Below are positions 36,645 through 45,683 of a stretch of DNA of 64,000 nucleotides, in pieces. A program made the translations under genes and the position numbers. Below the pieces are notes generated by a model. That model ran no database searches. It was given only the letters and a program-made list of their open reading frames with translations, and had not been told where the DNA came from. Source of the stretch: an uncultured Aquimarina sp. (GTDB lineage Bacteria; Bacteroidota; Bacteroidia; Flavobacteriales; Flavobacteriaceae); contig NZ_CANLMP010000006.1 of NCBI RefSeq assembly GCF_947492405.1, positions 410,053 to 474,052 of the forward strand, written 5' to 3'. Each line of letters opens with the position of its first letter. The stretch's first letter is position 1.

Positions 36645-36908
36645 ATGAAAATAGCTGTTTGGGATACTTATGTTAACCGAAAGGACGGGTTTCTAATGCA
36701 TTTTGACATCCTTGTTCCAGATAACATAAAGGAAGAAAATCAAATTTTAGGATATGGTAAAAAATACCTGGATACTAAACCTTTTGACACTTCTAATCTA
36801 ACATCTGACGAATGTAGATTTTGTCATATCGAAAAAGCTCCTCCAGAACTCGTTCATCTAATAGAAACTCAAGGGTATGCTATTATCGAAATGGAAAATT
36901 GTCTATAA
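36645..36908 (+). CDS. DUF2024 family protein
   Basis: 87 aa. N-terminus MKIAVWDTYVNRKDGFLMHF and the DECRFCHIEKAPPELV segment with a CxxC-like CRFCH motif are the DUF2024 pattern as I know it. Small cytoplasmic protein of unknown role, possibly metal-binding through the Cys/His group. It follows the exported protein by 8 nt and lies just before the MarR gene. Confidence 0.82.
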   Translation: MKIAVWDTYVNRKDGFLMHFDILVPDNIKEENQILGYGKKYLDTKPFDTSNLTSDECRFCHIEKAPPELVHLIETQGYAIIEMENCL

Positions 36909-36924
36909 ACTATATAAAAAGTGA

Positions 36925-36942
36925 TTAGGATTGCTAACTTTG
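36925..36942 (+). promoter_or_regulatory. Operator overlapping the marR -7 box
   Basis: TTAGGATTGCTAA (36925-36937) overlaps TAACTTTG (36935-36942), a TANNTTTG -7 box. Binding here would block RNA polymerase, so autoregulation of the MarR gene is likely. Confidence 0.55.
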
Positions 36943-36970
36943 CTAATGAGAAAGTTATCTTTCTCATTAG
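36943..36970 (+). promoter_or_regulatory. Perfect hairpin in the marR leader
   Basis: CTAATGAGAAAG / CTTTCTCATTAG (36943-36954, 36959-36970), 12 bp with a 4-nt loop, ending 6 nt before the ATG at 36977. No T-run. It could hide the ribosome site or act as a second DNA operator. Confidence 0.55.
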
Positions 36971-36976
36971 TATTTT

Positions 36977-37582
36977 ATGAATAAGAGTATTTTTAATATC
37001 CCATTCCAACAAGGAGATACCCAAAGTAAAATTGTCATTGGGTTAGAAAGAATATCCGAAACTTTTCGGGTTTTACTATGGGAACACGCTAAAATTATAG
37101 GTTTAAGTCCCATACAGATTCAGATACTAATTTTCGTAGCCTATCACAAAGAGCATCTTTGTACTGTAAGCTATCTAGCAAAAGAATTCAATGTTACTAA
37201 GCCTACGATAAGCGATGCCGTAAAAGCGTTGGATAAAAAGGAAATGATTCGAAAAACCAAAACTTCTACGGATAGTAGAAGTTATTCGATTATTTTAACT
37301 GATCAAGGACAGAAAGCCGTTTCGGATACTGAAAATTTTGCAGACCCTATTAAGCAATTGCTTACTAATATTGAGAAAAAAGATCAGGAAGTTTTATTAA
37401 AAATTATAAATACGTTGATCTTTAAACTTAATAGATCCGGAATTTTATCTATTCAAAGAACTTGCTATGCCTGTAAATTTTATGAAAAGACAAAAAATGA
37501 TCATTACTGTAATTTTATCCAAACATCACTAAAGGATTCGGAAATTAGATTAGACTGCCCAGAATTCGAAGAAAAGGTATAA
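36977..37582 (+). CDS. MarR-family regulator with cysteine-rich C-terminus
   Basis: 201 aa. Winged helix-turn-helix (about residues 40-115: LSPIQIQILIFVAYHKEH, EFNVTKPTISDAVKALDKKE, wing KTKTSTDSRSYSIILTDQG). A C-terminal extension carries five-residue-spaced cysteines: TCYACKFYEK, then HYC and RLDCPEF, i.e. C-x2-C-x11-C-x15-C, which could hold a metal or an Fe-S cluster. It lies at the end of the thioredoxin/DUF2024 cluster and is preceded by an operator overlapping its promoter. A redox- or metal-responsive repressor is a reasonable inference. Confidence 0.85.
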   Translation: MNKSIFNIPFQQGDTQSKIVIGLERISETFRVLLWEHAKIIGLSPIQIQILIFVAYHKEHLCTVSYLAKEFNVTKPTISDAVKALDKKEMIRKTKTSTDSRSYSIILTDQGQKAVSDTENFADPIKQLLTNIEKKDQEVLLKIINTLIFKLNRSGILSIQRTCYACKFYEKTKNDHYCNFIQTSLKDSEIRLDCPEFEEKV

Positions 37583-37583
37583 A

Positions 37584-37616
37584 AAAACCTCCTGATCCAA
37601 GTTTTCAGGAGGTTTT
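37584..37616. terminator. Bidirectional intrinsic terminator
   Basis: Twelve-base stem AAAACCTCCTGA / TCAGGAGGTTTT (37584-37595, 37605-37616), 9-nt loop. It serves marR (plus) and the convergent DUF4397 gene (minus). Confidence 0.85.
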
Positions 37617-37685
37617 ACTATATTCACTATTCTCTAAAGGGTAGTAGATCTCGTTTTTCAACTACCAATTCGGAATGAAATTCAA

Positions 37686-40067
37686 TTAATTAACAGCTAT
37701 TTTTACCGAAAAAGAATCATTTCCTTTCCTTAATGTCATAATATAAAAACCAGTATTTAAAGAACGTACATCCAATTTCGTAAGCTCATTAGAAAGTACT
37801 GTTTTAATTACTTCTCTACCAGATATATCATATACGAACGCATCTATATCTTCAGTTAATTGTGGTAATGAAATAAATAAATCACCATCTATACTTGGAT
37901 TTGGATATACAGCTAACTGATCAACATTTACAAATTCTCTGATACTCAATGTATTTGTTGGTAACTCAACCAAAGGTCCTCCCGCTTCTAGAGCTACCCA
38001 TAATCCAAAAGCAGCTCCATTACTATTCATTGAAGGATCTAAAAATCCACTTGCTACTACTGTAATTGCAGCGTCGTCTAAATTAAGAGTTGCTAAAGGA
38101 GCATCATATCCTTGTACAATGGTAGCTCCATCTGCAGTAGAAATATTAATTTGATAATCATCTGTTGGAAGTTCTAAATAACCTGCAAATTCTGTATATG
38201 AAACATCATCAACTAATGGAGCTCCTCCTGATTGTAAATTTACATCTACAGTAGGTGCATCTGTTGCACCGTGATGCACTAATACATCTGTATTCCCAGA
38301 AGTGGAAGCAGCTTCTCTTCCCATAGCATAAACCTGGATACCGAAAGCTTGTGCTGGCATGTAACCAGAAGCACTAACTATACCATCAGCTACAAGAATA
38401 TAAGTTTCTCCAGAAACTAAGGTAACGGGTAATTCATAGATAGCATCCATAGAAGAAGTACTTGTTCCCGGAGCTACCTCAATACTTAATGGAACTCCAG
38501 CAGGAGCGTCGATAAAAGAAGAAGCAGTTCTGAATGCAAAGTCATCTATCAACAAGGCTTCATTTAGATATACATCTACAGAGGCCGCAGCAGCATCAGC
38601 AGAATTATGAATTACTTGAACACGAGCAGAACTTTCTGGTAATGCTACTAAATCACCTCCAGCTGGTGTAGCTGCATACAATCCAAAAGCAGCTCCATTA
38701 CTATTCATTGAAGGATCTAAAAATCCACTTGCAACAACCGTAATCGCAGAGTCTGTAAGACCTAAAGTAGCCAAAGGAGCATCATATGCTTTTACAATGG
38801 TAGATCCATCCGCAGTAGAAACATTAATAGCATAATCATCTGTTGGAAGTTGTAAATAACCTGCAAATTCTGTATATGAAACATCATCAACTAATGGAGC
38901 TCCTCCTGATTGTAAATTTATATCTACAGTAGGTGCATCTGTTGCACCGTGATGCACTAATACATCCGTATTCCCAGAAATTGAAGCAGCTTCTCTTCCC
39001 ATAGCATACACCTGAATACCGAAAGGTTGTGCTGGCATGTAACCAGAAGCACTAACTATACCATCAGCTACAAGAATATACGTTTCTCCAGAAACTAAGG
39101 TAGCGGGTAATTCATAGATAGCATCCATAGAAGAAGTACTTGTTCCAGGAGCTACCTCAATACTTAATGGAACTCCAGCAGGAGCGTCGATAAAAGCAGA
39201 AGCAGTTCTGAATGCAAAGTCATCTATCAATAAGGCATCATTTAGATATACATCTACAGAGGCCGCAGCAGCATCAGCAGAATTATGAATTACTTGAACA
39301 CGAGCAGAACTTTCTTGCAATGCTACTAAATCACCTCCAGCTGGTGTAGCTGCATACAATCCAAAAGCAGCTCCATTACTATTCATTGAAGGATCTAAAA
39401 ATCCACTTGCAACAACCGTAATCGCAGAGTCTGTAAGACCTAAAGTAGCCAAAGGAGCATCATATGCTTTTACAATAGTAGCTCCATCTGCAGTAGAAAC
39501 ATTAATAGCATAATCATCTGTTGGAAGTTCTAAATAACCTGCAAATTCTGTATATGAAACATCATCAACTAACGGAGCTCCTCCTGATTGTAAATTTACA
39601 TCTACAGTAGGTGCATCTGTTGATCCGTGATGCACTAATACATCTGTATTCCCCGAAGTAGAAGCGGCTTCTCTTCCCATATCATAAACCTGGATACCGA
39701 AAGGCTGTGCCGGCATGTAACCAGAAGTACTAACTATACCATCAGCCACTAATATGTAAGTAGAACCTGAAGAAAGCGTTGTTGTAATTTCATATACCGG
39801 CGTACTAGGAGAACCTCCAGGAGCCGTTACTTTTAATGTAATGGGTATGCCAGCAGGAGCATCTACAAATGGAGAAGCTGTTCTAAATGCAAAATCTTCT
39901 AGTAATAACTGATCTCCTGTGACGGATGTAAAAATATACACATCAACTACAGCAGCGGCTGCATCAGCTGAGTTATGAATCGCTTGAACTCTTGCCGTTT
40001 GTCCAATAGATGTGAAAGAGAAAAAACATATTGCAATTAATAAGGTAAAAATGTAATTAGGCTTCAT
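37686..40067 (-). CDS. Secreted protein with three DUF4397 repeats and T9SS sorting domain
   Basis: 793 aa. Signal peptide (MKPNYIFTLLIAICFFSFTS). Three successive modules of about 226 residues, each starting ARVQ(A/V)IHNSADAAAA, carry the DUF4397 pattern (HHGATDAPTVDVNLQSG, FLDPSMNSNGAAFGL). A type A T9SS C-terminal sorting domain follows (about 715-793: LAVYPNPSIDGDLFISLP, GFYIMTLRKGNDSFSVKI). The modules are almost identical at the DNA level. Probably exported and anchored or released by the T9SS; ligand unknown. Confidence 0.9.
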   Translation of the reverse strand: MKPNYIFTLLIAICFFSFTSIGQTARVQAIHNSADAAAAVVDVYIFTSVTGDQLLLEDFAFRTASPFVDAPAGIPITLKVTAPGGSPSTPVYEITTTLSSGSTYILVADGIVSTSGYMPAQPFGIQVYDMGREAASTSGNTDVLVHHGSTDAPTVDVNLQSGGAPLVDDVSYTEFAGYLELPTDDYAINVSTADGATIVKAYDAPLATLGLTDSAITVVASGFLDPSMNSNGAAFGLYAATPAGGDLVALQESSARVQVIHNSADAAAASVDVYLNDALLIDDFAFRTASAFIDAPAGVPLSIEVAPGTSTSSMDAIYELPATLVSGETYILVADGIVSASGYMPAQPFGIQVYAMGREAASISGNTDVLVHHGATDAPTVDINLQSGGAPLVDDVSYTEFAGYLQLPTDDYAINVSTADGSTIVKAYDAPLATLGLTDSAITVVASGFLDPSMNSNGAAFGLYAATPAGGDLVALPESSARVQVIHNSADAAAASVDVYLNEALLIDDFAFRTASSFIDAPAGVPLSIEVAPGTSTSSMDAIYELPVTLVSGETYILVADGIVSASGYMPAQAFGIQVYAMGREAASTSGNTDVLVHHGATDAPTVDVNLQSGGAPLVDDVSYTEFAGYLELPTDDYQINISTADGATIVQGYDAPLATLNLDDAAITVVASGFLDPSMNSNGAAFGLWVALEAGGPLVELPTNTLSIREFVNVDQLAVYPNPSIDGDLFISLPQLTEDIDAFVYDISGREVIKTVLSNELTKLDVRSLNTGFYIMTLRKGNDSFSVKIAVN
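37960..39996 (-). repeat. Three near-identical ~680-bp coding repeats
   Basis: Tandem repeats within the DUF4397 gene. The boundary sequence GAATTATGAATTACTTGAAC recurs near 38611 and 39290, and a diverged form lies near 39968. Long stretches of units 2 and 3 are nearly identical, suggesting recent duplication or gene conversion. Boundaries are approximate. Confidence 0.8.
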
Positions 40068-40587
40068 GATATTAATTGATTAAAGGTTTATAATTAGTTA
40101 TTGAATATTAAAATGTTTAAACAATTTTTATATTCATTAAACAACTATGAGTTAAAAACTAGAACCCTATTCTTTGATTTTAGTTTAATTTTAACATTTA
40201 CACCTTTTTATTTTTTCTCACTAATTCTATTGGAGCTAGGACGGATCAGATCAAGTTTAGAATTTTTTCAGACAGAAAAATAGTATTTTAGAGCTCTACA
40301 ATTTCTTTTTTAATAAATTTCAGTATTAGTATACACTTATTAGTTACCCTTAATAAAAAAAAAGAAAGTACCCCAAAAACAAATTGTTATTTCTTATATA
40401 TCATGTAGTCTTGAAATCTGTATATTTATCAAAAAGAGAGGCTCACAAACAATGGTCTGTGCGAATTAGAAACTGAGGAATCATATTGAATCAGTTCTTA
40501 ATTACGGATAAAAAAAGGTAAGGCCTTAAAAAAAAGCCTTACCCTATATATTTTAGTTTACACACTTAACGAGAAAGTGTCTCTTAT
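40068..40587. other. Intergenic region
   Basis: 520 AT-rich bases between two minus-strand genes. The only feature I can support is the S9-peptidase terminator near 40517. A 60-codon frame on the plus strand (40101-40283) has one hydrophobic stretch and no supporting signal, so I do not call it a gene. Confidence 0.6.
40510..40543 (-). terminator. Intrinsic terminator of the S9 peptidase gene
   Basis: On the minus strand, stem GGTAAGGC / GCCTTACC (40517-40524 with 40536-40543), T-rich loop, then a T-run. It lies 45 nt after the stop. Confidence 0.8.
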
Positions 40588-42900
40588 TTATCCTTTAACA
40601 GGTTTTGTGGTTTCTTTTTTACTAATGTGCTTAGCATAGAATCCCATCATAGCTTTATACATCGCAATTGAGTTTTCTTCTTTTCCAAAACCGTGACCTT
40701 CGTCATATCTAACCATATAAGGCACATCAAATCCTTTATCACGTAATGCTTTTACGATCTGATCAGATTCATCAATATTTACACGAGGATCATTTGCACC
40801 TTGTACTACAAACAATGGTTTTTTGATCTTATCTATTTGATATACTGGAGAAACTTCTTCCATGATAGCTTTTTCTTCAGCTACATCTTCATCATACCAA
40901 ATCTCTTTTATGATTTTTAAATATGGTTTCCAATATGGAGGAATCGTTTTCATAAAAGTAAATAGATTAGATACTCCTACATAATCCACTCCACAAGCAT
41001 ATAAATCCGGTGTCTTAGTCAATCCTCGTAATACAGCATATCCTCCGTGACTACCTCCATAAATAGCTACTCTGTCTTTATCTACCCAACCTTGATCAAT
41101 TACATATTGCAATCCATCTTCTACATCATCCATTGCTTTTCTTCCGATTTGTTTGAATCCAGTTTCTAAGAATTCTCTACCATATCCTCCAGAAATTCTA
41201 AAGTTTACTTGTAAAGTTGCATATCCTCTACTAGCGAACAATTGTGATTCCGGGTTAAAGCCCCAAGAATCTCTTATACCTTGCGGTCCACCGTGTGGAT
41301 TTACCACTAATGGTACTTTTTCGCCTTTAATGGCTTCTTTTGGTAATGTAATATAACCGTGTATTGTCAATCCGTCTCTACTCTTAAAAGTAATCGGACG
41401 CATCTCTGCCATATCATTTTCCTTAAGTTGAGGCATTAAATTGTAAAGCAGTTTAAATTCATCCTTTTTCACATCATAAGAGTAATACACCCCATATAAT
41501 TTATCACTTTGAAAAAAGATCAAATACTTATCTTCTTCATCCGTTTTTCCTGCTATAGAATATTGATGATCAGGAAATTCTTTAGAAATTCTTTCGTGGA
41601 ATTTCTTATAATAATCACTAACAGGAATGATTACTCTTTTTTCTCCCTGGTATGAGAAATAATCTAATTCATATCCTCTTTTTCTCGATAATGATAAATT
41701 AGAAACATCGTATTTATCATTAGAGAATAACTTTTTGATCACTTTATCTGCTTTTAAATCATACAAATATATCTGTGATTTATCTGAATCTAAATTAGAT
41801 ACAACATACGCATCATGTGGATTTTCTGTGGAGTAATCGTAATTTAGAATTGAGAAAGTATCTTTCCAATTCATCTTTTTGATTACTTCATATTTCCCAT
41901 CTTCTTTTGCATAATAAAAGTCAATATTCACTCCATCTCTTATCTTACCATATCCTCTAAGGTTTCCATCCTTATCAAAATTATATCCTGATATCGGATT
42001 AGCGGCATCTTCATTTTTAAACAATTGTTTAATATCACCTGTAATGATGTTAATTTTATAAGGCTCAAATATCTGTTTATTATTCTTATTCATAGAGATG
42101 ATCATATGGTCTTCATCTTCCTTTAATCCTTCTAAAATATTTACTTGTACACCATCATACGGAGTTAATTCTTTTTGGTCCGTCCCGTCAATATTAGCAG
42201 CAAATAGATGGTAATCTTCATTTCCACCTTTATCCATCACATATACTAATCGTTCATTATTAGCCCAACCATATCCTCTGATTAGTTCTTCTTTCTCTTC
42301 GATTACACGGGTAACTTTATCCGTTGCAATTTCTTTTACGTATACATGATTTTTACTATTTTCATCTTTCTCTCTATATGAAAGGTATTTTCCATTTGGG
42401 GAAAACTGAAAACTTCTTGCCTTTGGTCTTGCAAAATAATCTTCAACAGAATATTTGTAATTCCCTTGATCCAAACTTGCTATTTTTTCTAATTCTGTAT
42501 CAGAAGAAACCAATGCTGGATTTCCTGGTATTGTTTTTTCTGATTTTTCCATTTCTAATGGTAGTTCCATTCCGCCTTGATAAAAAGTTCCTTTTAATTT
42601 ACTGTTCTCTAGAGATCCTACATATTTAATCCCTCCTTGTTTAAATGTCAAAGTTAGTTGATTGTTTTCAAAAACTGTAGCATCCAATGGAATTCCTGTT
42701 GCACCTTGAGATGGGCTATCCATTGTAGAAGATAAAACTCCTTCTTTTTCCTCGATATGAAATAGTAATGGCACTTCAGTTCCTTGAACTGATAATTTTC
42801 CTTTCCAAGTTCCAGTAACTCCTTGTCCGTACGTTTGGGTAAATGATACGCATAACACTACTAAAAATGTCCCCCATACTGTTTTAAATAATTGTTTCAT
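40588..42900 (-). CDS. S9-family prolyl oligopeptidase-like peptidase
   Basis: 770 aa. Signal peptide, a short beta domain (about 25-120), a beta-propeller region (about 140-500) and a C-terminal alpha/beta-hydrolase domain. The catalytic triad is seen: Ser617 (YGGSHGGYAV), Asp704 (QGANDPRVNI) and His736 (YDEGHGFGKE). Likely a periplasmic or outer-membrane dipeptidyl- or acylaminoacyl-type peptidase. It stands alone with its own terminator. Confidence 0.9.
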   Translation of the reverse strand: MKQLFKTVWGTFLVVLCVSFTQTYGQGVTGTWKGKLSVQGTEVPLLFHIEEKEGVLSSTMDSPSQGATGIPLDATVFENNQLTLTFKQGGIKYVGSLENSKLKGTFYQGGMELPLEMEKSEKTIPGNPALVSSDTELEKIASLDQGNYKYSVEDYFARPKARSFQFSPNGKYLSYREKDENSKNHVYVKEIATDKVTRVIEEKEELIRGYGWANNERLVYVMDKGGNEDYHLFAANIDGTDQKELTPYDGVQVNILEGLKEDEDHMIISMNKNNKQIFEPYKINIITGDIKQLFKNEDAANPISGYNFDKDGNLRGYGKIRDGVNIDFYYAKEDGKYEVIKKMNWKDTFSILNYDYSTENPHDAYVVSNLDSDKSQIYLYDLKADKVIKKLFSNDKYDVSNLSLSRKRGYELDYFSYQGEKRVIIPVSDYYKKFHERISKEFPDHQYSIAGKTDEEDKYLIFFQSDKLYGVYYSYDVKKDEFKLLYNLMPQLKENDMAEMRPITFKSRDGLTIHGYITLPKEAIKGEKVPLVVNPHGGPQGIRDSWGFNPESQLFASRGYATLQVNFRISGGYGREFLETGFKQIGRKAMDDVEDGLQYVIDQGWVDKDRVAIYGGSHGGYAVLRGLTKTPDLYACGVDYVGVSNLFTFMKTIPPYWKPYLKIIKEIWYDEDVAEEKAIMEEVSPVYQIDKIKKPLFVVQGANDPRVNIDESDQIVKALRDKGFDVPYMVRYDEGHGFGKEENSIAMYKAMMGFYAKHISKKETTKPVKG

Positions 42901-43239
42901 CTGTTTGTTTTTTGATTTTTAAGTTCAGATTAAAGTTGCTATTTATTACTCTAATAATTTATTAGTTTTATTTAACAGCTCATTATATCTGTTTATAAAA
43001 TTGATAATGAAAAAGTGAATGTATATGATGTTAGTAATCATCATTAACTTTTTGTTACATTATTTGTTAATTTTTAACAAGACAAAAAAACATAACTGTG
43101 TGATTTTTGGATTTAAAATTATAATTATGTCTAACCCTATTGACATAACTAACTGATCATATCTGTTACAATTTTCATAAAGATTATACTACTATTTAAG
43201 GTTTTAGTACTTTAGACTGATAACACAAATAACCTCACA
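42901..43239. other. Divergent intergenic region
   Basis: 339 AT-rich bases between the S9 peptidase (minus) and the DUF6503-like gene (plus). It presumably holds both promoters, but I could not identify a box I trust. The GTTACA-containing stretches near 43054 and 43165 lack the partner element of the ECF-like motif. Confidence 0.5.
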
Positions 43240-44088
43240 ATGAAAAGAATTTTTATAGTAATACTCTCTATTGTTATACTTAGTTGTAATCAAAAGAAAG
43301 AAGAAAAAAATAAGGAACCGGAAGTAAAAGAAAATAAAGACGTGATTCCTGTAGAGCCTAATGGCGGTATTGGTGATGGAGCTTTATCTATTTCTAATCA
43401 TTTCACAAAAACTATAGAGAAAGCTCATAAAAAACATAAATTTTTACGTCACAAAGCAGTAAGTTTTTATGTGAATATTATCTTTAACGGGAAAGAGCAT
43501 CTGGATGGAAAAGTTACTATGCTTACCAATTCTTCAAAGATTAGAATTGATAAAAAAGATGAGAGCAAGTTAATTTATGATGGAGAAAATGTATACCTGT
43601 GCCCTGCTGATGCTAATGATCAAGGAGCCCGTTTTGATATGTTTACCTGGTCTTACTTCTTTGGGTTACCCTATAAATTAAGTGATCCCGGAACTAAATT
43701 AGAATTGCAAGATGATAGAATGCTAAATAATACTAAACATAGTACTGCAAAACTGACTTTTGAAGCTGGAACCGGCGATGCTCCCGATGATTGGTATATT
43801 ATCTATGCTGACCCTGTTGCAAAATCGCTACAAGCTGCAGCTTATATTGTTACTTTTGGAAGTGATGGTGATACTTCTAAAGCAGAAGCCGATCCACATG
43901 CTATATATTATAAGGAATTTACTACTGTAGATGACATTCCGTTTGCTACTAAATGGGAGTTTTATGGTTGGACTTCAGAAAAAGGGATGACTAATAAATT
44001 AGGAGAAGCTACTATAACTGATATTACTTTTTTGGAGAAAGAAGGTGAACTATTTGACGATCCGGAGAATTCTAAAATAATCGATTAG
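43240..44088 (+). CDS. DUF6503-like lipoprotein
   Basis: 282 aa. Lipoprotein signal MKRIFIVILSIVILSCNQKK (Cys16), then a lysine/glutamate-rich linker. The C-terminal part (NGKEHLDGKVTMLTNSSKI, ARFDMFTWSYFFGLPYKL, FATKWEFYGWTSEKG) resembles DUF6503 proteins and outer-membrane lipoprotein carrier-like folds. Function unknown. Followed by a strong terminator shared with the astacin gene. Confidence 0.7.
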   Translation: MKRIFIVILSIVILSCNQKKEEKNKEPEVKENKDVIPVEPNGGIGDGALSISNHFTKTIEKAHKKHKFLRHKAVSFYVNIIFNGKEHLDGKVTMLTNSSKIRIDKKDESKLIYDGENVYLCPADANDQGARFDMFTWSYFFGLPYKLSDPGTKLELQDDRMLNNTKHSTAKLTFEAGTGDAPDDWYIIYADPVAKSLQAAAYIVTFGSDGDTSKAEADPHAIYYKEFTTVDDIPFATKWEFYGWTSEKGMTNKLGEATITDITFLEKEGELFDDPENSKIID

Positions 44089-44110
44089 TAGCAAAAGATT
44101 CTAAAACCAA

Positions 44111-44137
44111 AAAACACCGCATTAATTGCGGTGTTTT
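44111..44137. terminator. Bidirectional intrinsic terminator
   Basis: Stem AAAACACCGCA / TGCGGTGTTTT (44111-44121, 44127-44137), 5-nt loop, between two convergent genes. Confidence 0.85.
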
Positions 44138-44170
44138 TAATTCACAAATTCGATAAAATGCACTACAGTA

Positions 44171-45394
44171 CTATAATCCCGAAATTACGAATTCCTCCCA
44201 GTTTCCTATTGAAGCTCTATTACAAGTCATTGGTTTAGATCCATTTTCTGAGCTAATGTATTTATCGTTATTACCTTTTAGTGCATATCTATTTCCTCCT
44301 CTACTAACTAAAGTAAATTGTTCCCAAGCACCTATTTGAGATCTATTACAGGTTATTGGATTTGCACCGTTTTCACTACTAACATATTTACCATTATTTC
44401 CTTTTAATGCAACTTTACCTCCACTAAGCGTTATTAACTGAAACTTTTCCCATCCGCGGGCAGTAGTTCTATTACAAATCATAGGTTTTGCTCCATTTTC
44501 ACTACTTACATAATTATTATTGTTTCCTTTAATATCTATAGTTCCTCCTGAGGTTATTGGAGGGTACATTTTATTAATTCCAGTAACATCACTATTCGAT
44601 AATCCATTACGCTGTGCATTATATGTATTTCCATTAGCTCGTGTTATGGTAGGCTGGCCATTTTTAGAAAAAGCATAAGATCCATACATCATAATACTTC
44701 CTAGGTCCAAATTAGAAGTATATTCATTACCATCTTGACCTTGCTCTACATATGTTCTAAAATTAAATTCTCGACCATTTTGTATATTTTCGAACAATAC
44801 TTTTATATACTGATCTCTATCCTTTCTACTTTGTTCATGCCATAATCCTATTGCGTGGCCAATCTCATGAATAGTATTACCGGTAGAACAACCATTCGCC
44901 AAGGTGATGTCTTGTCTCCCCCCAATACGGCCTACGTAAGAAGAACATCCAGATCCATTCTTAAAATACACATAGTTAGATTGACTTGTACGTGGTACAA
45001 ATCTCAATGAGGTTTTAGACTCCCAATGAGCAATAGCATTTGTTATACGTGACTGATTAGGCATTCCGCTTTGAATAGAATAATACACCGTATTATTTGG
45101 CCATCTCCCTCCAACTCTACCAACTCCTTTATTAGTATCAGAAGGCATTACTTTTATATCTCCTTCTAATATGTAATGTTTATCGATACTCTCTACATCT
45201 ACCTCTCCTCCATTTAATATTATGCTTAACAACTTTCCAGTTTCGTTAGGATATGCTTGTTCTAAAACAAAATCCTCGTTTAGATCTTGTTGATTGTCAG
45301 AGTCAAATTCTTGTGATTCACAAGAGATACATAACACACTTATTACTAATCCTAATAATAATAATGGTAGGTAGAGTTTAGAATACTTTTTCAT
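44171..45394 (-). CDS. Astacin-family (M12A) metalloprotease with beta-trefoil-like tail
   Basis: 407 aa. Lipoprotein-like signal (VISVLCISC). A pro-region is followed by the astacin domain (about 90-275) with the zinc motif HEIGHAIGLWHE (H176, E177, H180, H186) and a Met-turn (SIMMYGSYAF). The C-terminus has three repeats of about 40 residues (KGNNNNYVSSENGAKPMICN, KGNNGKYVSSENGANPITCN, KGNNDKYISSENGSKPMTCN), each ending in W-E-x-F: a fascin/ricin-like beta-trefoil probably used for binding carbohydrate or another polymer. Degradation of host or environmental protein is likely. Confidence 0.9.
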   Translation of the reverse strand: MKKYSKLYLPLLLLGLVISVLCISCESQEFDSDNQQDLNEDFVLEQAYPNETGKLLSIILNGGEVDVESIDKHYILEGDIKVMPSDTNKGVGRVGGRWPNNTVYYSIQSGMPNQSRITNAIAHWESKTSLRFVPRTSQSNYVYFKNGSGCSSYVGRIGGRQDITLANGCSTGNTIHEIGHAIGLWHEQSRKDRDQYIKVLFENIQNGREFNFRTYVEQGQDGNEYTSNLDLGSIMMYGSYAFSKNGQPTITRANGNTYNAQRNGLSNSDVTGINKMYPPITSGGTIDIKGNNNNYVSSENGAKPMICNRTTARGWEKFQLITLSGGKVALKGNNGKYVSSENGANPITCNRSQIGAWEQFTLVSRGGNRYALKGNNDKYISSENGSKPMTCNRASIGNWEEFVISGL

Positions 45395-45683
45395 GATGTA
45401 AGTCTATGTTCGTTTTAAAAGTGATTACGATAATAGTGAATACTTTTCTTTCTAACACCTACAAAATACTAAGTGTTTCCAAACTTTTAACAAACGTTAT
45501 AAATCAAAAAGTATTCGTTTCTTATAAAATATTTAAAGAGCATAGTAAAACGGTAAATCAGAAACTTTATGGATTATCATATTTACAGATTTATACGAAA
45601 GGATTACGTTAAAATGAAGCATCTTAATTTTATTTTTTTGTATCTTTAGTAAACACAAGTTGTTCTAATTAAAATTCACTCAC

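Noticed and set aside
40101..40283. Sixty-codon frame in the intergenic region after the DUF4397 gene
   Set aside because: No promoter, no family resemblance, composition typical of AT-rich non-coding DNA.
43054..43170. GTTACA sites before the S9 peptidase as further ECF-like promoters
   Set aside because: The expected GACG partner at 16-17 nt on the minus strand is missing.
45406..45612. Sixty-eight-codon frame upstream of the DUF3052-like gene
   Set aside because: Low-complexity AT-rich translation, no recognisable domain or start signal.
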